From: JBCDAP01 sp038747915
GTDB lineage: Bacteria; Planctomycetota; Phycisphaerae; Phycisphaerales; UBA1924
Length of the DNA stretch: 64,000 nucleotides
Direction of reading: 5' to 3'
Assembly (NCBI GenBank): GCA_038747915.1
Contig: JBCDJJ010000008.1
Location: forward strand, 1 to 64,000
Shown one piece after another: positions 26,145-34,884 of this stretch (its first letter is position 1; every line of letters starts with the position of its first letter). The notes beneath the pieces were generated by a model that saw nothing but the letters and a program-made list of their open reading frames with translations, was not told where the DNA came from and made no database searches. Made by a program: the position numbers and the translations under genes.

Positions 26145-27368
26145 ATGACGACTTCGCTGATCTCAGGCAACGCGATCCTGGCTCAATCCGGCGGGCCGAC
26201 CGCGGTGATCAACCAGTCGCTGGTTGGCGTGGTGGAGGGTCTCCGCGGCGTGGAGGCGATCGGGAAGGTGCTCGGCGCGCGGCACGGCGTGCGAGGGATG
26301 ATCGAGGAGCAGATCGTCGAGCTGCACGATCTACCGCAGGATCGCCTCGATCGGGTCGCGGCCACACCGTCTGCTGCCCTCGGCTCGACACGCGACAAGC
26401 CCGATGCGGCGTACTGCGAGAAGATCTTCGCGGTGCTGCAGAAGCTCGATGTGCGGTACTTCTTCTACGTCGGCGGGAACGATTCGAGCGACACGTGCCG
26501 GATCGTGAACGAGCTGTCGAACGACTCGGGGTACGAGCTGCGGTGCTTCCACGTGCCTAAGACCGTGGACAACGACCTCATGGAGAACGACCACACACCC
26601 GGCTACCCGTCGGCGGCCCGGTACGTCGCGAAGGCGTTCATGGGCGACAACCTGGACAACGCGGCCATCCCCGGGATCAAGATCAATGTGATTATGGGCC
26701 GGCATGCCGGCTTCCTCACCGCGGCCTCGGCGCTCGGACGCACAGATCTGGGTGATGGGCCGCATCTGATCTGCATTCCTGAGCGGGCGTTCAGCCTCGA
26801 CACGTTCACGCAAGAGGTGGCGCGCTGCGTCGACGAGCACGGGCGGTGCCAGATCGCCGTATCCGAGGGCATCCATGATGAGGATGGCGAGGCACTCGGC
26901 GCTAAGCTCATCAAGGGCGAGGCGGATGCGCACGGCAACGTGCAGCTCTCGGGCTCCGGCGCGCTGGGCGACATGCTCGCGGACTACCTGAAGAAGCACC
27001 TCACGCCCGCGGGGGGGACACCACTCCGCGTCCGCGCTGACACCCTGGGGTACCCGCAGCGGTGCTTCCCGGACGCCAGCTTCATCGATCAGCGCGAGGC
27101 ACGCGCCGCTGGACGCTTTGCGGCAGAGAAGGCGACGCAGGGCGATCTCGACGGCTCCATCGCGATCAAACGTGACTCGACCGCGCCCTACGAGAGCCAC
27201 ATGGAGCGTGTCGAACTCACAGACATTGCCGCCAAGACGCGGGTGATGCCGGACGAGTTCATCGACGGCACGTTCGGCGTCACACCCGCGTTCACCGACT
27301 GGCTGCGTCCGATCGTGGGCGAACTGCCGGTGGTGGATCGGCTTCCACAGCCCGTGGCGGCGGGGTGA
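26145..27368 (+). CDS. PPi-dependent 6-phosphofructokinase
   Basis: A 407-residue glycolytic enzyme, fructose-6-phosphate phosphotransferase. YVGGNDSSDT puts Asp113 where ATP-dependent enzymes have Gly (GGDGS), the marker of PPi use, and PKTVDNDL is the PPi-type version of the catalytic block. MGRHAGFLTA is the substrate loop. The ATG at 26145, after GGGAAG, begins the family pattern MTTSLISGNAILAQSGGPTA; a longer frame upstream has no homology. It overlaps the sulfotransferase gene by four bases (GTGA). Confidence 0.92.
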   Translation: MTTSLISGNAILAQSGGPTAVINQSLVGVVEGLRGVEAIGKVLGARHGVRGMIEEQIVELHDLPQDRLDRVAATPSAALGSTRDKPDAAYCEKIFAVLQKLDVRYFFYVGGNDSSDTCRIVNELSNDSGYELRCFHVPKTVDNDLMENDHTPGYPSAARYVAKAFMGDNLDNAAIPGIKINVIMGRHAGFLTAASALGRTDLGDGPHLICIPERAFSLDTFTQEVARCVDEHGRCQIAVSEGIHDEDGEALGAKLIKGEADAHGNVQLSGSGALGDMLADYLKKHLTPAGGTPLRVRADTLGYPQRCFPDASFIDQREARAAGRFAAEKATQGDLDGSIAIKRDSTAPYESHMERVELTDIAAKTRVMPDEFIDGTFGVTPAFTDWLRPIVGELPVVDRLPQPVAAG

Positions 27369-28312
27369 GCGAGCGGGGTGACACCGGCGCGTTCGACGTG
27401 CGCGATCGCCCGCTGATCCATCTGCACATCCCGAAGAACGCGGGGACCGCGATGAGCCGCGCGGTGAAGACGCGGCTGGCGCTCTGGCCGCCGTCGCACT
27501 GGCTACACCACGCGGATGTGCTCGGGCACTACCGCGTCGGGCCGACGTGGCGGGATCGCGCCGCGCACATCGCGGAGCGCCCAGCGCGCGCACAACAGCG
27601 CGCACGATTCTTCGAGGCGCACGCGGGGTGGGGCATGCACGAGGTGGTGCCGGGCTTCGAGGATGCGGCCTACTTCACGGTGATACGCGAGCCGGTCGAC
27701 CGGACGCTCAGCGTGTTTCATTTTCTGAAGCAGGATGGCCTGCTCGACCCATCGGTTCCCCTCCATCGCTTCCTCGAGATGGTGGAACCGCCCGAGCCGA
27801 TCTGGGCGATCGATAACGCGCAGGTTCGATTCCTGGCTGGGGAACGAGGCGAGATGGTGGAGGCACCGCGCTTCGACGTGACCGAACGGATGCGGGAGGT
27901 CGCGATCGCGCGGCTCGACGATCCCAGGATGGTCGCGGCGATGGTGCAGGAGCGCATGGGTGAGTCGGTCGACGTACTCGGACGGTCACTTGGACTGATC
28001 GGTCTCGCTCCGGCGAGAGCGAATGTCACGAAACACCGGTCGCGTGCTGATGAGCTGCCTGTCGAGCAGATCGAGCGGATCCGTGCGCTGAACACGCACG
28101 ACTCCGCGCTGCACCGTGCTGCGAACGAGGTGCTCGATCGGCGCCTCCGGGCCGGTACACCACACAACGCCGATCTCGGCGCCGGTGGCTTCTGGCGTGG
28201 TGTGACGCGGGTCGCACCGGCGGCTGCAGGAGTGGTTCGACGGCTCACCAGGTCTGGATCATCCGCGTCGCGAACCGGTACACGGGATCGAGAGGGCGAT
28301 GATCGCCGATGA
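27365..28312 (+). CDS. Sulfotransferase-like protein
   Basis: A 315-residue protein with the PAPS-binding 5' loop LIHLHIPKNAGTAMS and the 3'-phosphate block FTVIREPVDRTLSVFHF, as in the sulfotransferase family that modifies carbohydrates or lipids. The C-terminal 60 residues are basic and low in complexity. The GTG start overlaps the phosphofructokinase stop, so it is translationally coupled to a metabolically unrelated enzyme. Acceptor unknown. Sulfated glycans are common in marine Planctomycetes. Confidence 0.82.
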   Translation: MSERGDTGAFDVRDRPLIHLHIPKNAGTAMSRAVKTRLALWPPSHWLHHADVLGHYRVGPTWRDRAAHIAERPARAQQRARFFEAHAGWGMHEVVPGFEDAAYFTVIREPVDRTLSVFHFLKQDGLLDPSVPLHRFLEMVEPPEPIWAIDNAQVRFLAGERGEMVEAPRFDVTERMREVAIARLDDPRMVAAMVQERMGESVDVLGRSLGLIGLAPARANVTKHRSRADELPVEQIERIRALNTHDSALHRAANEVLDRRLRAGTPHNADLGAGGFWRGVTRVAPAAAGVVRRLTRSGSSASRTGTRDREGDDRR

Positions 28313-28399
28313 CCGATGAGCGGTCGCCCGCGTATGTGGGTCGATCTACACTGTCGCGTACGGGATGCACGCCCGTGATGGAGCAGATGAGGAGTCGCA

Positions 28400-29350
28400 A
28401 TGCAACGGATGTCGCTCGGTTCGGTGTTGGTCGGTGCGTGTGTGGGGGGTCTGGGTGCCTCCGCGGCAGCCGGTGAGCACATCCACCTGTTCGTGTTCGC
28501 GGGCCAGTCGAACATGGTCGGCGGCAACCCGGTCAACGCGCAGCACGCCGGCGTGCTCGGTCTGCCCTTCGAGCAGTCGCTCGAAGGCATCAACCCGGAC
28601 TGGTACGAGCCCGAGCCGGATGTGCGGTACACCCATCGCCTGTCGACGATCAACGACGGAGGGTGGCACGAGCTGGTGCATCACCGGTGGAATCCATCGG
28701 GCACGAGCTGGGGGCCGGATCTGCCGTTCGGTCACCTGATCCACGAGGCGTGGCCTGAGGCGAATATCGCCGTGATCAAGACGGCTTTCGGCGGCACCGC
28801 GCTCAACAGCTCGTGGCTCGCCCGCGTCGGCGATCCTGATCCCAGGTTCCCGTACGAGACGCTCTATGAAGACTCCATGGAGTTCATCTACATGCGAGTC
28901 CAGGAGTTGCTCCTCGAGGGGCACACGGTGGAGGTCGAGGGCTTCTTCTGGGTGCAGGGGTACGGCGACCTTGGGCGCAACTCCTTCACCAACGAGTACC
29001 AGGAAGGGCTCACTGAACTCTCGGCACTGGTACGCGAGGATCTGGACGTGCCCGATCTGCCGTTCTTCTTCACACGCCAGCACATCAACACGGATGAGAC
29101 CCGTGCCTTCCGGTTGCCGCGGTTCCGGTGCGAGCAGGAACAGTTCGCCGACAGCGACCCCAACGCGTATCTGATCGATATCGATGATGTCGGCTTCCGC
29201 GACAACGGCATCCATTACGACGGCCAGGCCGCCGCTGTGATGGGCGAGCGCTTCTTCCAGAAGTTCATCGAACACGAGGCCGGGACCGCCACCTCCGACC
29301 ACGATAGCGCCGAGACGCCCGATCCGTGTCCGGAGATCCCAGAGGTCTGA
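28400..29350 (+). CDS. Secreted SASA-domain carbohydrate esterase
   Basis: A 316-residue exported protein: signal peptide (LGSVLVGACVGGLGASAAAG) and a SASA/CE6-type SGNH fold. The nucleophile is in FVFAGQSNMVGG (S37), the third block is FFWVQGYGD where family members have W-Q-G-E/x-D, and the C-terminal D-x-x-H is DNGIHYDGQAA. Enzymes of this group remove acetyl groups from sialic acid or xylan. It follows the sulfotransferase on the same strand, 87 bases away; both could act on polysaccharide. Confidence 0.85.
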   Translation: MQRMSLGSVLVGACVGGLGASAAAGEHIHLFVFAGQSNMVGGNPVNAQHAGVLGLPFEQSLEGINPDWYEPEPDVRYTHRLSTINDGGWHELVHHRWNPSGTSWGPDLPFGHLIHEAWPEANIAVIKTAFGGTALNSSWLARVGDPDPRFPYETLYEDSMEFIYMRVQELLLEGHTVEVEGFFWVQGYGDLGRNSFTNEYQEGLTELSALVREDLDVPDLPFFFTRQHINTDETRAFRLPRFRCEQEQFADSDPNAYLIDIDDVGFRDNGIHYDGQAAAVMGERFFQKFIEHEAGTATSDHDSAETPDPCPEIPEV

Positions 29351-29376
29351 CCGACGGCCCACCGTCCACGGTCTGG

Positions 29377-30684
29377 CTACTTGCCCGCATCGCACCGGAC
29401 GACAACGACGCACCGATCATCGACCATCTGCCCGGCACTAAAGTCGTCGACCGCGTGTCGGATGGCCTCGATCATCTCGCGCGGCTCGGGTGTCGCGGCG
29501 GCGATCACCTCGTCGAGCCGGCTCGTGCCGAACATGTTCATCTGATCGTCGAACGCCTCGGTAACCCCATCGGTGAACAGCACGAGGCACTCACCGGGGT
29601 CGAGGACCCCTTCGACACCCTCCGGCTCGAGGGATTGGAGGACACCGAGCGGGGGGGTGACGACGCCCGAGAGCGGTTCCACGGTGCCATCCCGCCTGCG
29701 GATCCGAACGGGATGGTGCCCCGCGTTCGCGAAGGAGTACCACCCGGTGGCCGGATCGATCAGCATGAAAATGGCTGTCACGAAGCGGGATCCGTCGAGC
29801 GTGTCGTAGAGCACGCGGTTGATGTCGGGGATCACGCGATCGTTCATAGGCCTCGACACCTTGTAGGTGTGAAGGATGGTGCGGAGCACCCCCATGGCCA
29901 CCGACGCCGCGGGGCCGTGCCCGGAGACATCGGCGATCATCACGCCGACCTTGGTGTCCTCGAGCATCGTGATGTCGTAGTAGTCGCCCCCGACTTCCTC
30001 GCTCGGTTCGTACCAGGCAGCGAAGGTTAGCCCGTCGACCTCGGGCGGCGCCACGGGCATGAGCGATCGCTGCGCATCGACGACGGAGCGGAGCGAGTGG
30101 TCGAGCCGTTCGTTGAGCCGGGCGACCTCGACGGATGTGATCTCGAGTTCGCCGACCAGGGCCATCATGTTGGCAAGCTGCGTGAGCAGGAGCAGCTCGG
30201 TCTCATCGACCTCGAAGGCGCCGGCACGGAAGATGATCGACCACTCGGCGGTGCGACCGGCCTTGAACGCGGGGAGCACCAGCGCGTGGGTCATCGTGTG
30301 CGCGCGCGTTGCGAGTATGGGTTCGACCCGGGTCTCGCCCAACGGCAGTGAGATAACGGTGGGCCTGTCGTGGCCGATGAGCGTCGCGAACACTCCACCG
30401 GATCGTGCTTCGGCGTCGTTTCGCCTCGTCCACAGGTTGAAGGCGCGGGTGTCTTCGAGCGACAGATCACCCTCGTGAAGATCGACGACCTGCATGATGC
30501 GATACCGCGCCGGATCATCAACATCCGCGATCACCCCGACGTACAGCTCACCCCCCACGAGTGTGCGCACGCGGCGGAGCAAGCGGTGGGCGTACTCCTC
30601 GACGGACATGCCGACGCTCACATCGCGGAGCAGATCCAGATACGTGGCGAGACGAGCCGAGGGGGGCGTGACGGGTGACGACAT
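29377..30684 (-). CDS. PP2C-type SpoIIE phosphatase with N-terminal GAF-like domain
   Basis: A 435-residue signalling protein. The N-terminal 170 residues resemble a GAF domain. The SpoIIE/RsbU phosphatase domain has EEVGGDYYDI (metal Asp), MIADVSGHGPAASV, YSFANAGHHP and LFTDGVTEAFD. Such proteins dephosphorylate anti-anti-sigma factors in partner-switching cascades. The start is uncertain: ATG at 30684 and GTG at 30717 both lack a good ribosome site. No anti-sigma gene is adjacent. Confidence 0.88.
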   Translation of the reverse strand: MSSPVTPPSARLATYLDLLRDVSVGMSVEEYAHRLLRRVRTLVGGELYVGVIADVDDPARYRIMQVVDLHEGDLSLEDTRAFNLWTRRNDAEARSGGVFATLIGHDRPTVISLPLGETRVEPILATRAHTMTHALVLPAFKAGRTAEWSIIFRAGAFEVDETELLLLTQLANMMALVGELEITSVEVARLNERLDHSLRSVVDAQRSLMPVAPPEVDGLTFAAWYEPSEEVGGDYYDITMLEDTKVGVMIADVSGHGPAASVAMGVLRTILHTYKVSRPMNDRVIPDINRVLYDTLDGSRFVTAIFMLIDPATGWYSFANAGHHPVRIRRRDGTVEPLSGVVTPPLGVLQSLEPEGVEGVLDPGECLVLFTDGVTEAFDDQMNMFGTSRLDEVIAAATPEPREMIEAIRHAVDDFSAGQMVDDRCVVVVRCDAGK

Positions 30685-30784
30685 TCGATCAGCGTACGTC
30701 GTCCCAGAAATGGCCACCTAGACCGTGCTGTCTTTTCGGAGATGGCGCACTGGATCTACGCGGAATCGGCAGTAGCCTGCTGTC

Positions 30785-31801
30785 ATGACACAGGGCACGA
30801 AGCGTTCGGCGTTCACACTCATCGAGCTGCTCACCGTGGTGGCGATCATTGGTTTACTGATCGCGTTGTTGCTGCCCTCGCTCGGGCGCGCGCGGCGGGC
30901 AGCGGTGTCGATTCAGTGCCAGAGCAACTTTCGGCAGCTCGCGGCGGGGTGGCATCTGTACTCGCAGGAGTTTCGCGAAGTGATGCTGCCGGGGCGCTTC
31001 GCGAATCTGACCAACGAAGGGGGGGTGCGCGGTGAGGCGAACCCCGACAACCACTACCAGGTGCAGGGCGGGCTGAAGTACCGGCCACGGTGGATCGCCA
31101 CGCTTGCCACCTATGCCGGTGTGGCGCCCTTCGGGCAGCCGCTCACCGAGGACACCGATTTGGACGACTCCGGGTCCGCCGAGCGGTACACCAACGATGA
31201 CGCCGATCGGCAGAACTACGTCTCCGACCTGCTCGTGTGCCCGGCGATCGCCGGGGTGAGATCAGAGCGCAACGCGGCGTACGGGTACAACCATCAGTTT
31301 CTCGGCAACGCGCGACAGTGGCCCGGAACCAGTGAGTTTCGCAACTTCCCCGTGCGGATTACCACGATCCGTGACTTCGCGCAGACCGTGATGGCGGCTG
31401 ACTCGCTCGGCACCGCTGCGGCCCATCCCGAACGTGACCGCACCGTGTACGACCCGGCGTCCGGCGATAGCTCGACGCAGGCGCTCTACAACCACGGGTG
31501 GTCGCTCGACCCCCCACGGCTGACCGAGAACTCGGACATCGGCGATGGTGATCTCGCGAACCCGATTCGTATCGGTGTCGACGACCGACACCTCGGGCGG
31601 GTCGCGAGCGTGCATCTGGATGGGCACGTCACGACCACGACAATCGAGGAACTCGGCTATCGAGTCGACGACGCCGGCATCCAGGTCACCGGCATCGACT
31701 CACGCGAGCAGTTCGGCGGAGAAAACGATCCGAACGATCCGCCGACCAACCGGCTGTTCTCCGGAAGCGGTCGCGACGCGGATCCTCCGGCGCAGCCGTA
31801 G
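30785..31801 (+). CDS. Prepilin-type N-terminal methylation domain protein (pseudopilin-like)
   Basis: A 338-residue protein with prepilin signature RSAFTLIELLTVVAIIGLLI, a basic segment after the helix, and near the C-terminus HLGRVASVHLDGHV, the H-x9-DG motif. The middle contains paired cysteines and VSDLLVCPA, common in this planctomycete class. It is unpaired with the other pseudopilin in the window (418-1323). It is convergent with the 585-residue exported protein. Confidence 0.85.
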   Translation: MTQGTKRSAFTLIELLTVVAIIGLLIALLLPSLGRARRAAVSIQCQSNFRQLAAGWHLYSQEFREVMLPGRFANLTNEGGVRGEANPDNHYQVQGGLKYRPRWIATLATYAGVAPFGQPLTEDTDLDDSGSAERYTNDDADRQNYVSDLLVCPAIAGVRSERNAAYGYNHQFLGNARQWPGTSEFRNFPVRITTIRDFAQTVMAADSLGTAAAHPERDRTVYDPASGDSSTQALYNHGWSLDPPRLTENSDIGDGDLANPIRIGVDDRHLGRVASVHLDGHVTTTTIEELGYRVDDAGIQVTGIDSREQFGGENDPNDPPTNRLFSGSGRDADPPAQP

Positions 31802-31860
31802 CCAAACAAGAGTGAACCGGTGCGGGGCGGCCGGGCGCAGAGCACGCCCAAAGAAGACCC

Positions 31861-33618
31861 TTAGTCCGCTGGCCGCAGCCAGATGGAGCGGCCCTCGTAG
31901 CCCCGTTCGGTCGAGCGCAGCTCGGTCACCGTGTCGCCGCTCAGCTCCGCGATCATCTCGAGCTTCGGCGGCATGAACTCGGCGAACGGACCCGCTGCGA
32001 ACTCGCCCATCTCCTCGAACACGAACTGCTGAAACTCGAGCGACTGCCTCGTGTCCGACCACGAGAATGCGAGCCCCTCGTTGGGCACGACACGGGCAGC
32101 ATCCTCGAACTTCTCTTCGTTGGCGAGTGTGGCGCCGCCGGGGTTCGCGGCCTGACGGAGGGCCGACTCCACCGACTCGGTGGTCCCGATGAAGACGAAG
32201 CCCGAGCCGACGCCGAGCGCGATGCCACCCGCTGGGCCGAAGCCCTCGGGCGCATCGAAGATCTGGTTGCCCTGGAAGTCGCGGGGGACCAGGCCCACGA
32301 ACCCCTCCAGCGGCTGCGCGATGGACTCGAGGGCCGCGTCCGTATCCTTGGCGCGGATGGCGACGGTGATCTTCATCGACTCCATGGTGTACGGGCGGTC
32401 GTACTGTTCGATGATGTACACCTCGGGGCCGATCTGGTCGAAGATCGGGGCGACGAGGCCCTGCGCGAGCGCCAAGCCCTGGCGGAGCTGCGCCGCTTCG
32501 TCCGGACCGATTTGGTTGGTGACCTCCCTGAGTGTCGGCAGGATCTCGTCGAAGTTGACCTGGAGCATCGAGTAACTCGCGGCATCGCCAGTGATGAACG
32601 CCGGCGGCTCGAAGTCTTGGGACGGCGGGGCGAGCACGCCGAGCAGCCCGCGCTTGACGGGCGTGCGGACCAGGAAGTCCTGCTCGAGCATGCCATCGTC
32701 GCCGTCGAGCGTGACACCGACGGCGCTGGAGGTCACCTCGGACAGGCCGAGGGCATCGAGGATGGGCATGATCTTCGGGACCGACATCCCGAACTCGTCG
32801 GGCTCACCGAGGCCCTCGTCCAGCATGGCCTGGAGCTCGTAGAGCGGCTCGTTGATCATCGCGCCATAGATGTGCGCTTCATCAAAGTCACCCAGGGCCT
32901 CGGCGTAGCGGTCCTGGCCGGCGAGCGCGTTGTCGCCGTCGCCCTTGGCTCGCTCGATGGCATCCTCGAGGTCGCCGAGCGAGCTCGAGTAGATGAACGC
33001 GCTGCCGACGCGCGACAGGTAGACCGCGTCGTAGTCGAATGGGCTCTCGCCCTGCGATGCTTCCCACTCGGCCATGAACGGGTCGTCCTCGTCGGCGCCG
33101 TCGTCTTCATCATCGATCGTCGAGAGGGTGAAGATCGTCTGGCCGTCGAAATCATCCTCATCGACGTCGAGCGTGCCGGCGTCGACACCTTCTTCCATGA
33201 CGCGGGCGAGCGTCTCGTCGATCGTGTCGGCCTCGTCACCGAAGTCGGCGGCGAAGAGGATGTGAGGCTTGGGCGCGCCGTCCTCGCCGTCCTCGGGCGC
33301 GATCCACAGCGCGAGCCCGACCATGCCGGTCGGTGCAGCGAAATCCTCGCCGCCGAGCTCGAGGGACTCGAACGACTCGTTCAGGTCCTGAAGCAGACCG
33401 TCGAGACCGTCCTCGAACCACTCCTGCACCTCGGGATCGTTCCACCACTCGGCGAGCGGGGTTTCTCCGAACCGGTCACGCACCTCCGCCATGTCGTCGA
33501 TCGCGACGATGAACGCGGTGTTCGCCGGCGCAAGGTCGGCCATGGTCAGATCGCCCATCGCCTGACCAGCGAGAGACACGAGGACGGCAGCGGGGAGCAC
33601 GGTGGTGCGGGACAGCAT
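31861..33618 (-). CDS. Exported protein of unknown function
   Basis: A 585-residue protein with signal peptide (MLSRTTVLPAAVLVSLAGQAMG). The body is acidic, with duplicated-looking segments that contain GLALWIAPEDGED, LFAADFGDEA, TDAALESIAQ and ALGVGSGFVFIGTTE. This resembles planctomycete exported proteins in the DUF3352-like class, but I cannot confirm that assignment. No catalytic motif was found. AAGGAAC lies before the ATG. It is 63 bases downstream of the HtrA-like protease on the same strand and may be a partner or substrate. Confidence 0.7.
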   Translation of the reverse strand: MLSRTTVLPAAVLVSLAGQAMGDLTMADLAPANTAFIVAIDDMAEVRDRFGETPLAEWWNDPEVQEWFEDGLDGLLQDLNESFESLELGGEDFAAPTGMVGLALWIAPEDGEDGAPKPHILFAADFGDEADTIDETLARVMEEGVDAGTLDVDEDDFDGQTIFTLSTIDDEDDGADEDDPFMAEWEASQGESPFDYDAVYLSRVGSAFIYSSSLGDLEDAIERAKGDGDNALAGQDRYAEALGDFDEAHIYGAMINEPLYELQAMLDEGLGEPDEFGMSVPKIMPILDALGLSEVTSSAVGVTLDGDDGMLEQDFLVRTPVKRGLLGVLAPPSQDFEPPAFITGDAASYSMLQVNFDEILPTLREVTNQIGPDEAAQLRQGLALAQGLVAPIFDQIGPEVYIIEQYDRPYTMESMKITVAIRAKDTDAALESIAQPLEGFVGLVPRDFQGNQIFDAPEGFGPAGGIALGVGSGFVFIGTTESVESALRQAANPGGATLANEEKFEDAARVVPNEGLAFSWSDTRQSLEFQQFVFEEMGEFAAGPFAEFMPPKLEMIAELSGDTVTELRSTERGYEGRSIWLRPAD

Positions 33619-33681
33619 GGGCGGGTTCCTTCAGGAGGAGATAGGAGAGACGTCGATCAGAATCGGTGACACATCGTCGAA

Positions 33682-34650
33682 TTAGTCGTCGGCGAGCGAC
33701 GCGGGAGCTGCGAACTCGAGCCGCTGCGGCGGGTCGTTGTACATGATGCCGGCGTTGGGGTTGTCCTTGTCGTAGGCGAAGGCCTCGTGGTTCTGGATGA
33801 AGTCGCGGATGTATCGCGCCGGGATGGCAAAGCCGATGCCATCGGCGAAGAGCGCACCCATATTGGTGCACCCGACCACTTCGCCCTTGAGGTTGAAGAG
33901 CGGGCCGCCCGAGTTGCCGGGGTTGATCTCCGCGGTGGTCTGCACGAAGGCAAGCCCCCAGAATGCGCGGTTCGTGGTCGAGACCGTGCCGGTGGAGAGC
34001 GTCCGCTCCAGGCCGAGCGGGTTGCCGATCGCGAACACCTCTTCACCCACCTCGAGCGCATCGCCGCCCTCGACATAGACGATGGGGAACGGTTCGCCGT
34101 CGGGGTGCTCGAGCTTGATCAGGGCCAGGTCAACACCGTCGTTGACCGCGATGATCTCCACATCCTCGATGATGCTCCGCTTGAACTCCTGCTCGGACTG
34201 GTGGAACACCGTCGCCTTGATGTTGGTCTCGCCCTGGATGACGTGGGCGTTGGTGATGGCAAACCCATCGGGGTGGATGATGAACCCCGAGCCGAGGCCC
34301 GAGGGCGTCGAGACCTTGATGATCGCCTCGCCCAACTCGTCGGCGAGGTCGCGCGGCGCCCGCTCGGGCAGCGGGGTGTCGGAGATGGAGTAGAGCATGC
34401 CGCTCGAGATCGACTCGGCGCTCGTGGGCTGGACCGCGCGGACCAGCTCGGCGATGTCGGCCCGCGGGACCGCGATCACCTCGAAGCCGAGATCGAGCCA
34501 GACGGTCTCCGCCGACTCTTTGAGAATCGGGGCCTCGACCACGCGGCCGTCGGTCAGGGTGAGACGGTCCACACCGCCTTGGGTCAGCTCAGCAGATACC
34601 GAGGCGCCGAGGGCGATGACGACCGATCCAGCGAGTGCGAGCTTGATCAC
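33682..34650 (-). CDS. HtrA/DegP-like secreted serine protease without PDZ domain
   Basis: A 322-residue exported protease. The GTG at 34650 has GGAGG seven bases upstream and opens a signal peptide (LALAGSVVIALGASVSA). The first 95 residues form an extra domain of unknown type. The S1C triad is H136 (FAITNAHVI), D174 (NDGVDLALIKL) and S247 (EINPGNSGGPL). No PDZ domain follows; the chain ends about 75 residues after the serine. Family members degrade misfolded periplasmic proteins. Confidence 0.87.
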   Translation of the reverse strand: MIKLALAGSVVIALGASVSAELTQGGVDRLTLTDGRVVEAPILKESAETVWLDLGFEVIAVPRADIAELVRAVQPTSAESISSGMLYSISDTPLPERAPRDLADELGEAIIKVSTPSGLGSGFIIHPDGFAITNAHVIQGETNIKATVFHQSEQEFKRSIIEDVEIIAVNDGVDLALIKLEHPDGEPFPIVYVEGGDALEVGEEVFAIGNPLGLERTLSTGTVSTTNRAFWGLAFVQTTAEINPGNSGGPLFNLKGEVVGCTNMGALFADGIGFAIPARYIRDFIQNHEAFAYDKDNPNAGIMYNDPPQRLEFAAPASLADD

Positions 34651-34707
34651 GAGCGATCCTCCGAGGGCGGTACGCCACAGGCACATACCGCGGGTCCGGC
34701 TGGCGGG

Positions 34708-34728
34708 TTTGTTCGCCGGGAGAACAAA
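34708..34728. promoter_or_regulatory. Perfect 7-bp inverted repeat in divergent promoter region
   Basis: TTTGTTC-GCCGGGA-GAACAAA lies between the divergent HtrA-like protease and FG-GAP genes, 58 bases from the former start. The A/T-rich arms stand out in high-GC sequence. It could be an operator; no regulator is identified. Confidence 0.45.
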
Positions 34729-34884
34729 TCCGTTTCACGTCGACCCGCCACCGCGGGGCCGAGTCGCCCGTAGAGTATCCGCTGGCGGGAGTCGCCCGAA
34801 GTCGGCCGGCTGTCGCCCACGGACCGCCGGCGACCCCGCGGTCTCGCCCGACGCTCATCTCACCGAACCACGCCGGAGAGGATC

